Source: Erodium maritimum | Lineage: Eukaryota > Streptophyta > Magnoliopsida > Geraniales > Geraniaceae | Assembly (NCBI GenBank): GCA_963921825.1 | Contig: OY997595.1 | Coordinates: 17,105,228 to 17,169,227 of the forward strand | Reading direction: 5' to 3' | DNA length: 64,000 nt | Shown here: piece by piece, positions 11,641-23,038 of the stretch | How positions within the stretch are numbered: position 1 is the stretch's first letter | Layout of the letters: the number at the start of each line of letters is the position of its first letter | Notes under the pieces: generated by a model | Told to the model about the DNA's origin: nothing | What the model saw: only the letters and a program-made list of their open reading frames with translations | Database searches by the model: none | Translations under genes and position numbers: made by a program

Positions 11641-12512
11641 TGACTCACCCGAGTGTATGCGTCCTGCAGGAGCATTACCTTGGTTCCCTATGACATATGG
11701 TCCTCAGGGATTGTTACCGGTAGCCCGATGTATGTGCCTCCTCTTGACCGAGGGAAAATCTGATATGACACGAACACTCTTGTGGATCGGAATATGGGAT
11801 CCGACGTGACACAAAGAGTATTGTGGATCGGAGGGTGGTGACTTCATGTCCCACGGCATTACTTAAACGTTATATCTTCTATTGATTGTTAATAACTGCA
11901 TTGTTTATTTTATTTCCTATGATTGTTACCGGCTCTTTGAAAGCGTTAAATACCCGTTTTATTCCCGTATTTCAACATCTTCTTAGTTCGTCGTATCATC
12001 GAGGCCCGAACGAAATTGTGAATTTCTATTTGTTAAACTTAAAGACCGTTATCTTTGAGAATGCGATATTGATATTATCTTGTCTATTTTACCGCATTTT
12101 TTGGATTAAAAGCATTCATTACAATATGGCCATCGGGCTAAAGAAGTTATTATTAAAATTGGAGGTTAAACTGTTTATAATTTTCCCTACTGAGCGTAAG
12201 CTCACCCCTATTTGTTTTATCTATCGTTTGTACAGGTGTGCTTGTTGAGTGGTGAATTCGAAGCTCGGGAGCTTCGGGATAGTCTGGGTGTCCTATCTTA
12301 GAGATGTTGTGGGTCTTTATATCGAACCCTATGCTTTTTACTTACTCTTTATGGAGCTTGACTCCTCATCACTTTTTGGAACACATGTTACTTGAGTATT
12401 TGATTGGAGCATATCGAGCATTTGAATCGGTTTACTTATTCTTGTGTTATTATTTAATTATCAACTCAAGTCGCATCTCGAGTCCGGCCAAAACCGGATT
12501 TGGGGCGTGACA

Positions 12513-13898
12513 TCCTTGATTCAACGGAGGTGCCAAATCTTGATCGTGAGATTTCTTACGCAACTAGGAAGAGAAAGTCCAATGTTGTTGTGTCAACGTT
12601 AGTTACGAGGTGTGAGGTATTCCTCTACAATTTACCGTGTGCGTAATTCGTTGTCGACGTTTGGAGAAGTGGTTGTCGTTAATGTCCTCAAGAGATCGAA
12701 TATAAAGGGACATCTTTTTGGTTTTGCTGAGTTCAAAGATCTGGCATCGGCTTTGCAGACTCTCAATGGGTTCAAACTAAACGGATACATATTATTCGTT
12801 GCTCTGGCTCGTTCTGACAGTGGTAGTGATCGTTCGTTGCCGGTGGAACCGCTTCGGGTTGTAGAGAAGTCTGATCAAGTTCTCTCTGATCAGGCGGAGA
12901 CGCTTCCTAGTGCCCCGGTTGGATCTTGTGTGCCGGTAAATGATGCTCCGGTGGTGATCGATGGCGGTCGCGTTATACAGTGTGCGCCATTGAGAATCAT
13001 AGTGTGATTCTGAATTCAAATTTTCAAGTTTTGAATTCGAATCGGCCTGATTATGAGAATCAGGATGCGAATTGCGATACAACTGTGATTTGCGTTGTTT
13101 CGGATATCGTCGATTCAGTTGTAGCAGATCATGATATCTGCGGGGTAGACGCAGTTTCCATAAGTATGTTGGATGAGAATGGGTCGGTTGAAGATGGGCC
13201 TTCGATTGTGTTGCCAGTCCCGCGATTCGGTTCAGAGCTGGAGATATTTGCGCCCAAATATGTAGATGAATCTGGTAGTGGGCTTGATTTTGGGACTGCG
13301 TCTGATTCACAAATCCGTGGTGCGTTTGAAAAACCGTGTTGAGCCTGAAACTCAAGGTGGTGGTGTTCAGTTTTTGCCTAGTCTAGGTGGCATTGGTGGT
13401 CCCTCGGCGGATAGCCCATGGAAGGAAGCTATACTCAAACCTCTGAAACGGGAGAGTCGATCCTCTAAGTATTTATTAGACTACTATAGAGGTATGTGTA
13501 AACCAAGGACTCGTGTTTTTGATCGGGAAAGACTTGTTAGTCCCGTCGACGTTTGGAAACAGGTCGAGCAGGATATACACGGTAATTCTACCCAGCATGG
13601 GTCAAAGGATCCAGTAGTTGCAGCTTCGTCTTATGGAACTGACGCGTGGACTAAAATCCGTGATGTATCTTTCAAGAAGAAAGATGCGACGATTCGTCTC
13701 TGACCTCGGGAGGTGAGGAATGACGGGATTTCTTCTCTATTTCTTGCTTTATTTTTTTTTTCATCTTAGGATTAGGCTTGGCCTTTTATCTCCTCTTACC
13801 GGAGCTCCTTTGTAATCGTTGTGCTGGTCTTTGACCTTGTAGTCCCTTTCCACCTTGGAAAGTATCTTTTTTTAATAAAAACTCGAGCTTATAAAAAA
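12513..13898 (+). mobile_element. ORF2-less LINE derivative ('half-LINE') with RRM ORF1
   Basis: This encodes an ORF1-type protein split by frameshifts at about 12640, 12990 and 13300. The RRM has RNP2 as EVFLYNLP (about 12614-12637) and RNP1 as GHLFGFAEF (about 12709-12735), ending in LNGFKLNGYILFVALAR. A C-terminal motif SPWKEAILKP (about 13416) is shared with the element at 18243-22457. After the stop near 13703 the sequence goes straight to a ~190-bp 3'UTR ending 'ttaataaaaactcgagctt' + 'ataaaaaa' at 13898. There is no endonuclease or RT between. RRM-type ORF1 is known from plant L1 families such as BNR of beet. The 5' end is lost at the LTR edge. Confidence 0.75.
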
Positions 13899-13904
13899 GT
13901 CATA

Positions 13905-14090
13905 CATCAATAAATTGGACGACGTTTACTTAAAGGTCGATCGAAAACGGAAAAAGGATAAGTCGGATGAGCAAGTGATGGAGAAAACCGAGTATCATAA
14001 AAGGCAAGCCAAGAGATATCTCATGAATAAGCAACGGAGGGAGGTGATGAAAGACCACCCAAAATGGAGTGAATGAAAAAACTTGCACCG
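13905..14090 (+). pseudogene. Fragment of a Myb/SANT-like (PIF/Harbinger-associated) protein
   Basis: A short open stretch reads '...KSDEQVMEKTEYHKRQ...' followed by 'REVMKDHPKW'. This resembles the segment after the trihelix/Myb-like domain in plant proteins often labelled 'glutathione S-transferase T3-like' and in PIF/Harbinger ORF1 proteins (S.DQ.....Y.......W......KW). A related relic lies at 29480-30025. The frame stops at 14076. The rest, up to 14733, shows only weak protein-like fragments (near 14150 and 14310) that I cannot assign. Confidence 0.35.
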
Positions 14091-15161
14091 TGAAGGTCCT
14101 TAAGAACTTGCCAAACGAACAAAGATAAACAATGTCGGGTCATATTCATTGTCCATCCCATCTTTCCTCTACAACTCCATTAGGAGTAGCTCGAACATTG
14201 AGTGTCTCACACCTCCTATTTGAATGAGCTCCTCTTCCATGTCCACCTTAAGTCGTTCAATAAGTAGTCCTTTCTTCCACCCTTGACAACACTAAGTGTA
14301 CTCTTTTGAGGTCTTCAAGATGGAGTTCAATACAATAAAGGTGATGCATATAGATAACTTGTTGGCGAGGGTAACATAGTTAATGGAGAAGGACACCTCT
14401 AACATAACCGAAAACCAGATAAACAACCTCAACTTGGTTATTACAAATTTATGGGCTAACTATTTTGAAGTGGCTTATATTTTACTTCATTTTAAATTCG
14501 ATGGGTAATTTCAATTTCATTATTGTAATTTTGAAATCGTTCAAATAAACTAAAATTGCATGAACTTTTTTATATTAATTATATGATTTTGAATTTTTTA
14601 GTTAGGTAGTGTTGTTCACAAACGATTTCATATTTAAAATAATCTGACACTGAAGAGAAAGATAATAATTTAGATGTATGATTCAAAAATTTGATAAGAT
14701 TGGAATTTGATGACGATTTGCATATATTATAGCCTGACTGTCACGCCCCAAATCCGGTTTTGACCGGACTCGAGACGTGAACTAATAATAATAATAATAA
14801 ATGCAATTTTAAACAAAATGAAACTCCAGAAATAGTTTAAAGTCAGCAATTCCGGTAACAAGAGTAAAATGCTCGAAATCCAAATAAAAAGAAGTTTAGT
14901 ATAACTGGAATACGTCTCTAGACAACCCAAAACTAGGACTCTCGCTAAGCTCCCAAGCTCCGAGACGTCCTCTAAACCAACTCACGATCAAAACCTGTAA
15001 AAACAGTAATGAAGGGGTGAGCTTTCGCAAAGTAGGAAAAAGTAGTAAAGGGGATGAGCATTTCGCTCACCACCACGGACACCCGTCCAAATATGGCATA
15101 CTAGTGAAGCAACAACAAATAACGAAATCAAACAGGAAAACACGTAATCACACTCATAACC

Positions 15162-15919
15162 CAGTACAGAAGCATGAGCTGCAAGTTCTAGGGGGAACGG
15201 TAAAGAAGGTCGTCGATTGAGATCGAATAAGCCCAGTACAGAAGCATGGGCTGCAAGTTCTAGGGGGGAACAGTAAAGAAGGTCGTCGATTGAGATCAAA
15301 TGCTAAACCGGTGAGTCGTACTTATGTAGCCAAGCCAAGGTCGATAAGTAGAGAACGTCAGGCCATGTCAGATCGCTGGAATCTACTCAAAGCTATGAGG
15401 CACAAAGCACATCTTTTTGAGGATTCGGTGACAGATCAACTAGAGGACTATGCCTCAAAAGAAGATGATGTAGTGGAAAACGATCCGGAATATAACCCGA
15501 TAGTGGATAAGTCTCCGTGTTAGAGTCAGGACTATGAAGATTATGAGGATGCGTTTTTGGGTTCGGTTGTTCCTGACTCTCTCAACTCGAAGTCTTCTAA
15601 GGTTCAATCCCCAATCGATCTTGGGGCTTACCTTTTCCGGGAGCCTCAAGAGTGGGTAGCATCCTTATCTCGTGCAGGACACACCAAAAGGAGATAAAGT
15701 TTGGAGGAAGCAGTGAGGATTCTTTGGTTCAGTGTGTTGTCTCTTACTGCTGTCTGTTTTCGCAAGTGGTGTGTGTTTTTATCTTATTGGCTCACGTTCT
15801 TTTGTTTCGTGTTTTTGAGAAGGTTTGTTTTGATCCCCATTTTGGGTTGTATCATTTTATCCTTGTTTTCCATCTTGGAATACGGGATCTCTAATAAATT
15901 TATCGCTTATAAAAAAAAC
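15162..15919 (+). mobile_element. 5'-truncated half-LINE insertion with 16-bp TSD
   Basis: The insertion is bounded by an exact 16-bp direct repeat, aatcacactcataacc, at 15146-15161 and 15920-15935. It ends in 'tttatcgcttataaaaaaaa', the tail type shared with the other LINE derivatives here. A frame at 15290-15523 reads as the acidic/basic C-terminal part of an ORF1-like protein, followed by a ~380-bp 3'UTR; there is no ORF2. The first ~140 bp is a direct duplication of ~70 bp ('cagtacagaagcatg.gctg...cgtcgattgagatc'), possibly made during integration. Its position inside the LTR shows it is younger than the LTR. Confidence 0.88.
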
Positions 15920-16149
15920 AATCACACTCATAACCAACCTCACCTAACCATAACATCGTTTGATCACACAATTTAGCCAATCACCACACTTAACGTGTGA
16001 GATCAACCCTGCTCAACAATCATCGATTGCTCGATATTCACACCCAAACCATATCTCAAAGAATCATCGAGTAAATACACACAGTAAAATAATAGCAAAT
16101 ACACACGCAGTGAGTCTCCTATCATACGCCGGATCACACCGCACGGCTC

Positions 16150-16590
16150 AACATATCGTACCGGAACACACATCATCGGTCTAGATATCGTCCCGGAACA
16201 CACAGCATCGGGGTACCAAGTATATCAGAACACACAGTATCGGCCAGGATATCATACCGGAACACCTAGCCTCGGGACATATTGTACCGGAACACACAAC
16301 ATCGGTCTAGATATCGTCCCGGAACACCAGCCTCGGCCTAGATATCCTATACCGGAACACACAACGTCGGTATAGATATCATACCGGAGCACCTAGCCTC
16401 AGGGTACAATGTACGCCGGAACACCATCCTCGGCCTAGATATCTTACCAAGACACACATCGGTATTGATATCATACCGGAACACCTATCCTCGGAACATA
16501 TCGTGCCGGAACACACATCATCGGCCTAGATATCGGACCGAAACACCTGCCTCGGCCTAGATATCCTCCCGGGACACACACATACAACGC
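16150..16590. repeat. LTR minisatellite, ~35-40 bp unit, about 11 copies
   Basis: The unit reads approximately 'cggcctagatatc.taccgg' + 'aacacac..cat'. Counterparts in other LTRs are at 51995-52330 and, inverted, 54840-54970. The copies alternate two subtypes ('acacaca.catcgg' and 'cacctagcctcgg'). Confidence 0.85.
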
Positions 16591-19500
16591 CTCAAACATG
16601 TCACAAGGCAATAGTTCACACTAACATTCACCACATTCTTGTAGAAATATCGTGACCATTAATTTAACAACGGAACATACCACGGACCAAACATTACAAC
16701 CTACTAATCACAAACAAGCGCAACCATCACACAATCCTACGGGCACGACATGGACCACAAGTGATTCTACATTTTAAACGACTACACTATAGTTATTCAC
16801 ATCCTATATTTGATTCAACAATTATTCTGGTTACTTATATCCTATATGCAATTCTAGTAACTTTCCGCATTTTAACCGGTATTCGCTACTTTTCCCTACC
16901 TCAATCGCGATCCAACACGAACAACCACGAGTCGCCTAGTAGCCTCCTCCGCCGCGATCGGGAACAACGTCTAAGATCACAAAGTAACACGAGATTTAAT
17001 GATAATTCGAGGGTGGTTTAAAGAGAAAACACCCAACCTAACCCCCAATACAATCGGTTATAGATAACCTTCCTAATTACTCGATAACACTAAAATGGGC
17101 TTAGAAAGGTCCAATTCTGCTCCATCACGGAGTGGGTCACGGAGCCGTGACGTGCACCGTCACAATTGACGTCGCGGAACCGTGACGTGTGCCATCACGG
17201 TCTCCGTCACTGAGTCGTGGCGTGCGCCGTCACGGATCCGTGACGGGTCTGGCAGCTCCCTTCTTCTTCTTCCCCAAACTTCATCCCCACGAATTCAAAC
17301 CTCCAAAACTCCATTGTTAAGCTCTAAAACCTCGAAAATCAGCCTCAATAACCCCCAAACTCCAAGACCCAAGGTTGGGTTTCATCAAATTAACCAAACC
17401 CAATCAATCTCCAACACAATCCTCCACTTTCCACCACAATCCATCAATTTAACAATGAAGAACTTCAAACCCATAATACCCAAGCTTAGTTCATGCATTT
17501 TCTACCAAACTCACAACCCAAAGTTCATCAAAAGGGGAGTTAATTGGATGCTTACCTTAGGACAAGAGTAGATGATGCGAAATATGGAAGAAATGAAGAA
17601 CTTTGGTGGTGGAATCAAGCAAAAATGGCACTTTTTCTCCTCTTCTTCTTCAAAAATGGAAGTTACACCCTCTCTCTCTCTCTCTCTAGAAGTTTTCGGC
17701 CAAGGGAGGAAATTATGAGCTGTTTGCACTATTGTGGCCTTTAACCTAAAATAGAAAGGTCTATTTTGTCCATTTTGCCCCCTTTCTTCTTATGCCCCAA
17801 AAGTGAGGTCAAATGGGTCTTTTCTCACTCATTCCTCCTCCTCCAAAGACTTATGGACATGTGTCCATGTGGAGTCCAACTCCACTCACAATTATCCCAG
17901 CTCACTTTAATTAATCCGATAAAACCCTAATTCGACCCCGTTTGACCCGAAATTGACTTTTTTGCAAAGATACTTATTCGAAAGGAAATGACCCAACTAA
18001 GCTAATCGTAACGACGACTAAGCTTTGGGTCCCGAATAGGCCCCGAATGACTCCCAGAGTCATCGGTTGACTTTTCTGGCGGAAAGTCAACTCTTCCCAA
18101 ATTTCACCGTTGTTGACCGGAGGCGGTTCTTACACTGACTATGGATTGTGCATGCTCAAATATTGTATTTGTCTAATGACATATGAGAAGTTACTGTTAT
18201 ATTATATTATTAAAATTCATGTATAAGTAATTTTTTTGATTAAAAAAAAGGAAGAAGAGATTGTTCGATCTCGCGGTGGTTCAAGAGCACACCGGCGTTG
18301 TTGGCGAGTCCAGAGCGATTCGGTTTCGACCCCTTGTTGGGTGTGACGCAATTCTGCAGCAGTCGATTCTTGTCGGGTCCGGTTCAGATTGGGTGCACCT
18401 GATAGAAGATGAGGCCGAAAGCTCTACCTTTCTCTTCCTTTTGCCTAACGTTGATCTCCATGTACGATCGTTATTGCACCATAGTTGCAGGTCCTATAGA
18501 CAAAAGGAAGAAGAGGGTTGTGCCGAGGCGAAAGTCTGCTCCTGTTCTGGTAAAACAAAATCGGAATCGTCGTGGTTTGGATCCTGAGTCAAAACCGACG
18601 GAGGCGTGCTCTGATCCGGAGGCTCCAGGTGCTATTGCTTCTGCCCGCGATCCGTCTCATGTTCGTGGTTCAGAAAAGCGATCGAATAGGGTTTTGAATT
18701 CTCACATTTCTAATGAGAAGCAGACTCAATCGACCTTTGAAGAGGCACCAGAGAGCGTCAGAACAGTACCTCAGGGGAGTTCTACCGGCGCTTTTATTTG
18801 CAATCTTCCATTTGGATCCACGGAGGAATGGGTAAGAAATATTTTCAGTGCATTTGGGACTGTTACACGATGCTCTATTATGAAGCGATCGAACAAGGGA
18901 GAGAGGTTCTTTGGTTTTATCTCCTTCTCGACGATGGCTGAAGCTTCTCAGGTCGTTTCAAGCTTAAATGGATTGAAATTAAATGGTCACATTCTTCTCG
19001 TCGCTATGGCCCGTCCCGGGACTCATCACCGTGAAATCAGACCTTTCGAAGCTCGTTTCCAGCGATCAGACCCTCGTGGCGTGGTACAAATGGATGGGAG
19101 AACTGGGAACGGAGTTGCTCCGTCGTGCTCCAGCGGTGGTTCTTCTCCGTTATCTTCGACAAGTTTGATTTCAGACTCAATTGATGGCGATGAAGATGGC
19201 ATAATTCATGCACATCACAGGGACGTTTCGGTTGCAGATGAGGAGGAGTCTGTGTGACCTGCTGCACAGGTCCAAGAAGATGTTGCCAAAGTGGCCCAAG
19301 TGTGTTGTCACGCCCCAAATCCGATTCTTGACCGGACTCGAGACGTGACTAGCGATTTGCAATAAAAACAAGATAAGCGAAAATAAATAGAGTTCCAGAC
19401 TAATATAAACTTCAAAAGTAAGAGTCACTGCTCAGTAATAAATATAAAATCCAACACAAAAGGTGCACGTCTCTAAACCTAGCTAAAACCTCATAGCTCC

Positions 19501-20049
19501 CAAGCTCCGAGAGTACATCTAATACTGCTCCCGCTCAACACCTGAAACACCATAAAGACAGGAGGGGTGAGCTTACGCTCAGTAGGGAAAAAAACATAAC
19601 CAGGTTACTCTTTTTTTTGTTCAATAATAAGCCTTCATAAATTCAGTTCAAATCTCAAATGCGAAGAACCTTAACCCTTGTAATGAATCAATAATAATCG
19701 TAGGAAAGAAATACGGAAATCAATGCATTTCGTAAATTATCAATGAGAAAAGAATGTTCAATTAATGCCGTGGGACATGAAGTCGCCACCCTCCGATCCA
19801 CAATAATCATCGTGTCATGTCGGATTTTCCCTCGGTCCAGAGGAGACGCATAACATCACAAAGACGTGTAACGTCGGGGCTACCGGAAACACCCTTGAGG
19901 GTGCATATCGTCGGGATTCCTGGAAACGTCTCCAAAGGACCATATGTCATAGGGAACCAAGGTAATACTCCCGCAAGACGCATACGCTTGGGTGAATCAA
20001 CAAGTAACCAAACCCGCAAAGTAAACCATCCAAATGCCCCGCAGGGACC

Positions 20050-20420
20050 AATAATACCCACACCGGACTCCTCAACGGTGTAGGTCCAACTACCAATGCC
20101 CCGCAGGGTAAACCATCCTCTGCACCGGAATCCTCCACGGTGTATATCCAATAACCAATGCCCCGCAGGGTCCATAACCATTATGTTACCCTACACCAGA
20201 ATCCTCAACGATGTAGGTACCATTCCAAATCACCATTAATCATTCTCTCATCCTACACCGGACTCCTCAACGGTGTAGGTATCATACTGTATTAACAATA
20301 ATCATTATATCATCCTACAACGGACTCCTCAACGGTGTAGGTATCATACTGGCTCAGCAATAACCGTTATACCACCCCACACCGAAATCTTCAACGGTGT
20401 AGGTACCGTTCCCCGTAGAA
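20050..20420. repeat. ~58-62 bp LTR minisatellite with a hairpin in each unit, about 6 copies
   Basis: Each unit holds 'tacaccggactcctcaacgg' + 'tgtagg'. The 7-bp arms tacaccg/cggtgta form a stem around a ~10-nt loop. The units are separated by variable AT-rich spacers. Confidence 0.8.
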
Positions 20421-21600
20421 TCTAGCAAATAATGCCCCGCAGGGTCCACACTCAATATCCCGCAGGATCACTCAAACAATGTCCGCAGGGTCCATAATCA
20501 AACATATGAATACACACGTTCATCAATACACATCACACGGGATTCATACCCATAATTACACTTACCATCACTTACCAGTTGCTCTCCACCGGTCAATCGA
20601 TCACCTGATCGTGCCTCATAGGCACAACCAGTCATACTCGATCAACCATTCAATCAATTAAACATTCAAACAATCGACCAATGATTCAAGCGTTCAAGTT
20701 CAACATTCAAACATTCAAGCATGCGTTCGATCTAGTTTCGTTAGACTCTTAATTATCCTAATGACTAGCAACCAAGTATGTGAAGCTAACACGCGACTAA
20801 TCCGAGGGCTCGTCACGGCCTTTCTACCAGTTAAACAAGTCCCAAATATTGAAAGCGAGCTATGCTAGTGATTCGCATCCTAATCATACATTTCTAGACT
20901 CGTCCGGTTAATAGTAATTGAAAGACAATTATTCTAGTTGTTCGCATCCTATATGCAATTCTAGGACCTTTCCGATTTTATTAACATAATAAGCACGCTA
21001 GTATTGAAATACTCGAGTAGTTAGACTTTCCCTACCTTGTGGTCTTCCTTCGAACAAATACTCCTATCAACAGCTGTCCAGCTAGTCTCGTCTCCTCGGA
21101 CGAAGTCCAAATCGTAGACAAAGGGAACGGTGGAAGGGCGGCGGAGCACGGCGAAGAATCGCCTTAGATCCGGACGGGTCACCAGATCTGGCGAGCGCCG
21201 GCGAGTCCATCTAGACTAGACGTTCACGACGACGGCGGGGGTGGTTCCGGCTACGCTCAGGAGAAGAGGACGCGGAGGCTAGAGAGCTCGGGGACGGTGG
21301 TGGTTCGGAGGTGAGGTCGACGGCGGCGCCGAGTCTGGATCTGGACGGAGAGAAGGTCGGGTTGGGGACGGACGGCGAGCTGGGGTTCGAAGACGGCGAG
21401 GGAGGCCGAGTCTGAGAGAGAGGAAGGACGTCGGCGTCGAAACGGAGAAGGGAGGTGATGAAGGGATCGGTGAGGTGGAGGTCGGAGAGTAGCCGGCAAG
21501 GGTCGGAGACGTGGTCGGAGCTGGGAGACGTGGGCGACCGTGTGAGAGAAGCAGGAGGGAGAGAGTGAGGCTCGTGAGGGTGAGGGCTGCGCGAAGGGGA

Positions 21601-21640
21601 AATTAGGGTCAGAACCCTAATTTCTTCCCTTTTATAGTTC
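21601..21640 (-). promoter_or_regulatory. LTR core promoter: TATA box and telo-box hairpin
   Basis: On the minus strand 'gaactataaaaggg' (21640-21627) is a strong TATA box. It is followed ~12 bp downstream by a perfect inverted repeat, aattagggt-tctg-accctaatt (21622-21601). The 'accctaatt' arm resembles the telo-box found in many plant leaders. This is probably the U3/R border of this LTR. Confidence 0.6.
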
Positions 21641-22464
21641 AGCAGGTTAAACTGGCCTGATGGGCTGAGCGGCCCAAGACGGGCTGGATTGGGCTTGGCC
21701 TGCGCGCTGGGCCTGGTCCAGACCTGATTTTTTTTTCTCAACTTCACTCGTTGCAAAAAAAATCTACCTTGACGTTTCGATTTTCCAATAATACTCTTTT
21801 GAAATAATTGGGGTTTTACATGTGTGGGATGTCCCTGCAGGCCACTGATGTGGGTTCAAACCAGTTTTTGGGCTCCCAGGAGGCCCAGGAGCGTGGCCTC
21901 GGGTTGCCGTTAGTGGGAGATGGACTTCGGGTTGCTCCGGCTATCGAGTTTCAAGGGAGTTCCTGGAAGGAGGCTTTGTCCAAACCCCCGAACCTAGAAG
22001 GTACAACATCAAAGAAGGGACGTGGTCGTCCAAAGAAGGGACAACCAAAGAGAATTGTCTACCCAACCGTTATTTATCGGACACGAGCCAAGACTTCGGC
22101 TGATAAAGGAGACAATTCGGGAAGCTTCACTATTAATGTTGCTAAAAAAGATAGCTCGGGTGCTTGGAGTTTTAGCAAGAAAGTTGGTAAGAAGGCAGTG
22201 GACCTTGCTTCTTTGGCCATCGAACGTGGAGTCCTACAGGATGAGAACGTCGAGACTATTGAGGACGAGGTACACCTTAAACCGACTACAGGAGAAGCTC
22301 TGATTCCTGTTTCGGTCTCAAATCGGTTCCTTTGTTTGAACTCGAGTAGGAAGTAGTTTTTACTATTCTTCTTGGGTGTTTTAGTTGCTCTTTGTAGCTG
22401 TTATGCTCTGGGGAAATGGTCTTTTTTTAGGACCGTTTTCCGCTTATCAAAAAAAAATTGATTA

Positions 22465-22880
22465 CACCCTATGCATGTAGGCGTTTTCATCACATTAATC
22501 TTCTAATTGCTCATGTACTCTACGCTTTATTTAAACTCGACAATAAGATATAAACCTTAATGAGAATATTCATCGATTTTGTGAATATGTAATATCATTT
22601 ACTCGTTAACTTATGATTATGGCGAATGCACAAGACACTCTAGGACAAAAGTCAAAATTTTCATATTAGAGCTTTGCATCGCCGCCTTTAGTGTGCATCT
22701 TTGATACTGGTAATAGGTCGAGTCTTATCCTTTGAGGACTGATTTGATCAAAATCTCTTTACCTGCCCAAACACACCCCTGCAATTCTCTCCTCCATACC
22801 CTCATGAATGCTATGAATCTTTAGAGTATCATACCATCAAGGGGAATACAAAAATGACAGGACCTCCGAGAAATAGAAAC
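22465..22880. other. Intergenic, nothing recognised
   Basis: AT-rich DNA between the half-LINE and the 3' region of the PEARLI-4 gene. No feature found. Confidence 0.5.
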
Positions 22881-23038
22881 ACCAAATTTAGGAATCAAGC
22901 ACAAGTCATTTCAACCCAAGTAATTTAATGAAACATTAACACCAAATAGTTATATATCCATATCACAAATACCAAATCATTGCAAGAAATGTGTTAGTCT
23001 CTGAGCTAAGCCAGCCAAGTCATGACAGGGAGAATAAT

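Larger units (their letters stand above)
10613..12512 (+). mobile_element. Ty3/Gypsy LTR (family of 19306-21820), 5' part shortened
   Basis: The 3' end is exact: '...accggatttggggcgtgaca' closes at 12512, as in the other Gypsy LTRs here. The body matches the solo LTR at 19306-21820 read on the opposite strand, including the 'ggagtatt...gaagacc..gaggtaggg' block near 10700 and 'tactgagcgtaagctcaccc' near 12190. The first TG-like start is at 10613, so about 600 bp of the 5' region is missing. No TSD is seen: the left flank is tgaac, the right flank tcctt. No primer binding site follows, so it is not the left LTR of an intact element. Confidence 0.7.
14739..18134 (-). mobile_element. Solo LTR of a Ty3/Gypsy element, TSD ctgac, with a nested LINE fragment
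   Basis: The element begins 'tgtcacgccccaaatccgg' (14739) and ends 'cggttcttaca' (18134). It is flanked by the 5-bp direct repeat ctgac (14734-14738 and 18135-18139). Without the nested LINE piece (15162-15919) and its TSD copy, the LTR is about 2.6 kb. There is no internal domain, so it is a solo LTR left by LTR-LTR recombination. On the LTR strand it starts with the 'gttgactttccgcc..' hairpin also found at the starts of the LTRs at 36324, 40825, 50369 and 51421. Confidence 0.93.
19306..21820 (-). mobile_element. Solo LTR (2515 bp) of a Ty3/Gypsy element, TSD tgtgt
   Basis: It begins 'tgtcacgccccaaatccg' and ends 'ggggttttaca', with tgtgt at 19301-19305 and 21821-21825. It lies inside the half-LINE ORF. 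Read on its own strand it starts with a GC-rich U3 that has a clear TATA box, carries a hairpin minisatellite (20050-20420) and the 'tactgagcgtaagctcaccc' box (about 19560-19585), and ends in the hairpin 'tccggtcaagaatcgga'. There is no internal region. A 181-codon antisense-looking frame at 21211-21756 lies in the GC-rich leader and resembles no protein I know. Confidence 0.95.
18409..22356 (+). pseudogene. RRM-type LINE ORF1 protein, one stop codon plus a solo-LTR insertion
   Basis: The protein would bind the element's own RNA. From 18409 it has a basic Ser/Arg-rich N-terminus, then an RRM at about residues 125-203 with RNP2 (FICNLPF, near 18795) and RNP1 (RFFGFISF, near 18904), closing with LNGLKLNGHILLVAMAR. 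A Ser-rich acidic linker follows, then a TGA at 19255-19257. Beyond it the same frame continues to the LTR edge and resumes at 21826 to the stop at 22356, carrying SSWKEALSKP and a basic GRGRPKKGQPKR stretch of AT-hook type. So only one nonsense change and the insertion break a frame of about 475 codons. No CCHC knuckle is seen. Confidence 0.8.
18243..22457 (+). mobile_element. Complete ORF2-less LINE ('half-LINE') with 7-bp TSD, split by a solo LTR
   Basis: The direct repeat ttgatta (18236-18242 and 22458-22464) flanks the element, which ends 'ccgcttatcaaaaaaaaa'. Removing the nested LTR (19306-21820) and one tgtgt copy leaves about 1.7 kb: a ~165-bp leader, one ORF and a ~100-bp 3'UTR with a poly-A tail. 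No endonuclease or RT is present, although the TSD and tail show it integrated as a complete unit. This is the same layout as mammalian HAL1 ('half-L1') elements, which carry only ORF1 and depend on a partner's ORF2. I infer the same dependence here. Confidence 0.82.

Noticed and set aside
16150..16590. Regularly spaced repeats that could suggest a CRISPR array (also 51995-52390)
   Set aside because: Units are degenerate, 'spacers' are themselves repeated, and the arrays are part of plant LTRs. The genome is eukaryotic.
21211..21756. 181-codon Pro/Ser/Arg-rich minus-strand frame
   Set aside because: It lies entirely in the GC-rich start of a solo LTR and spans its promoter. Composition explains the openness.
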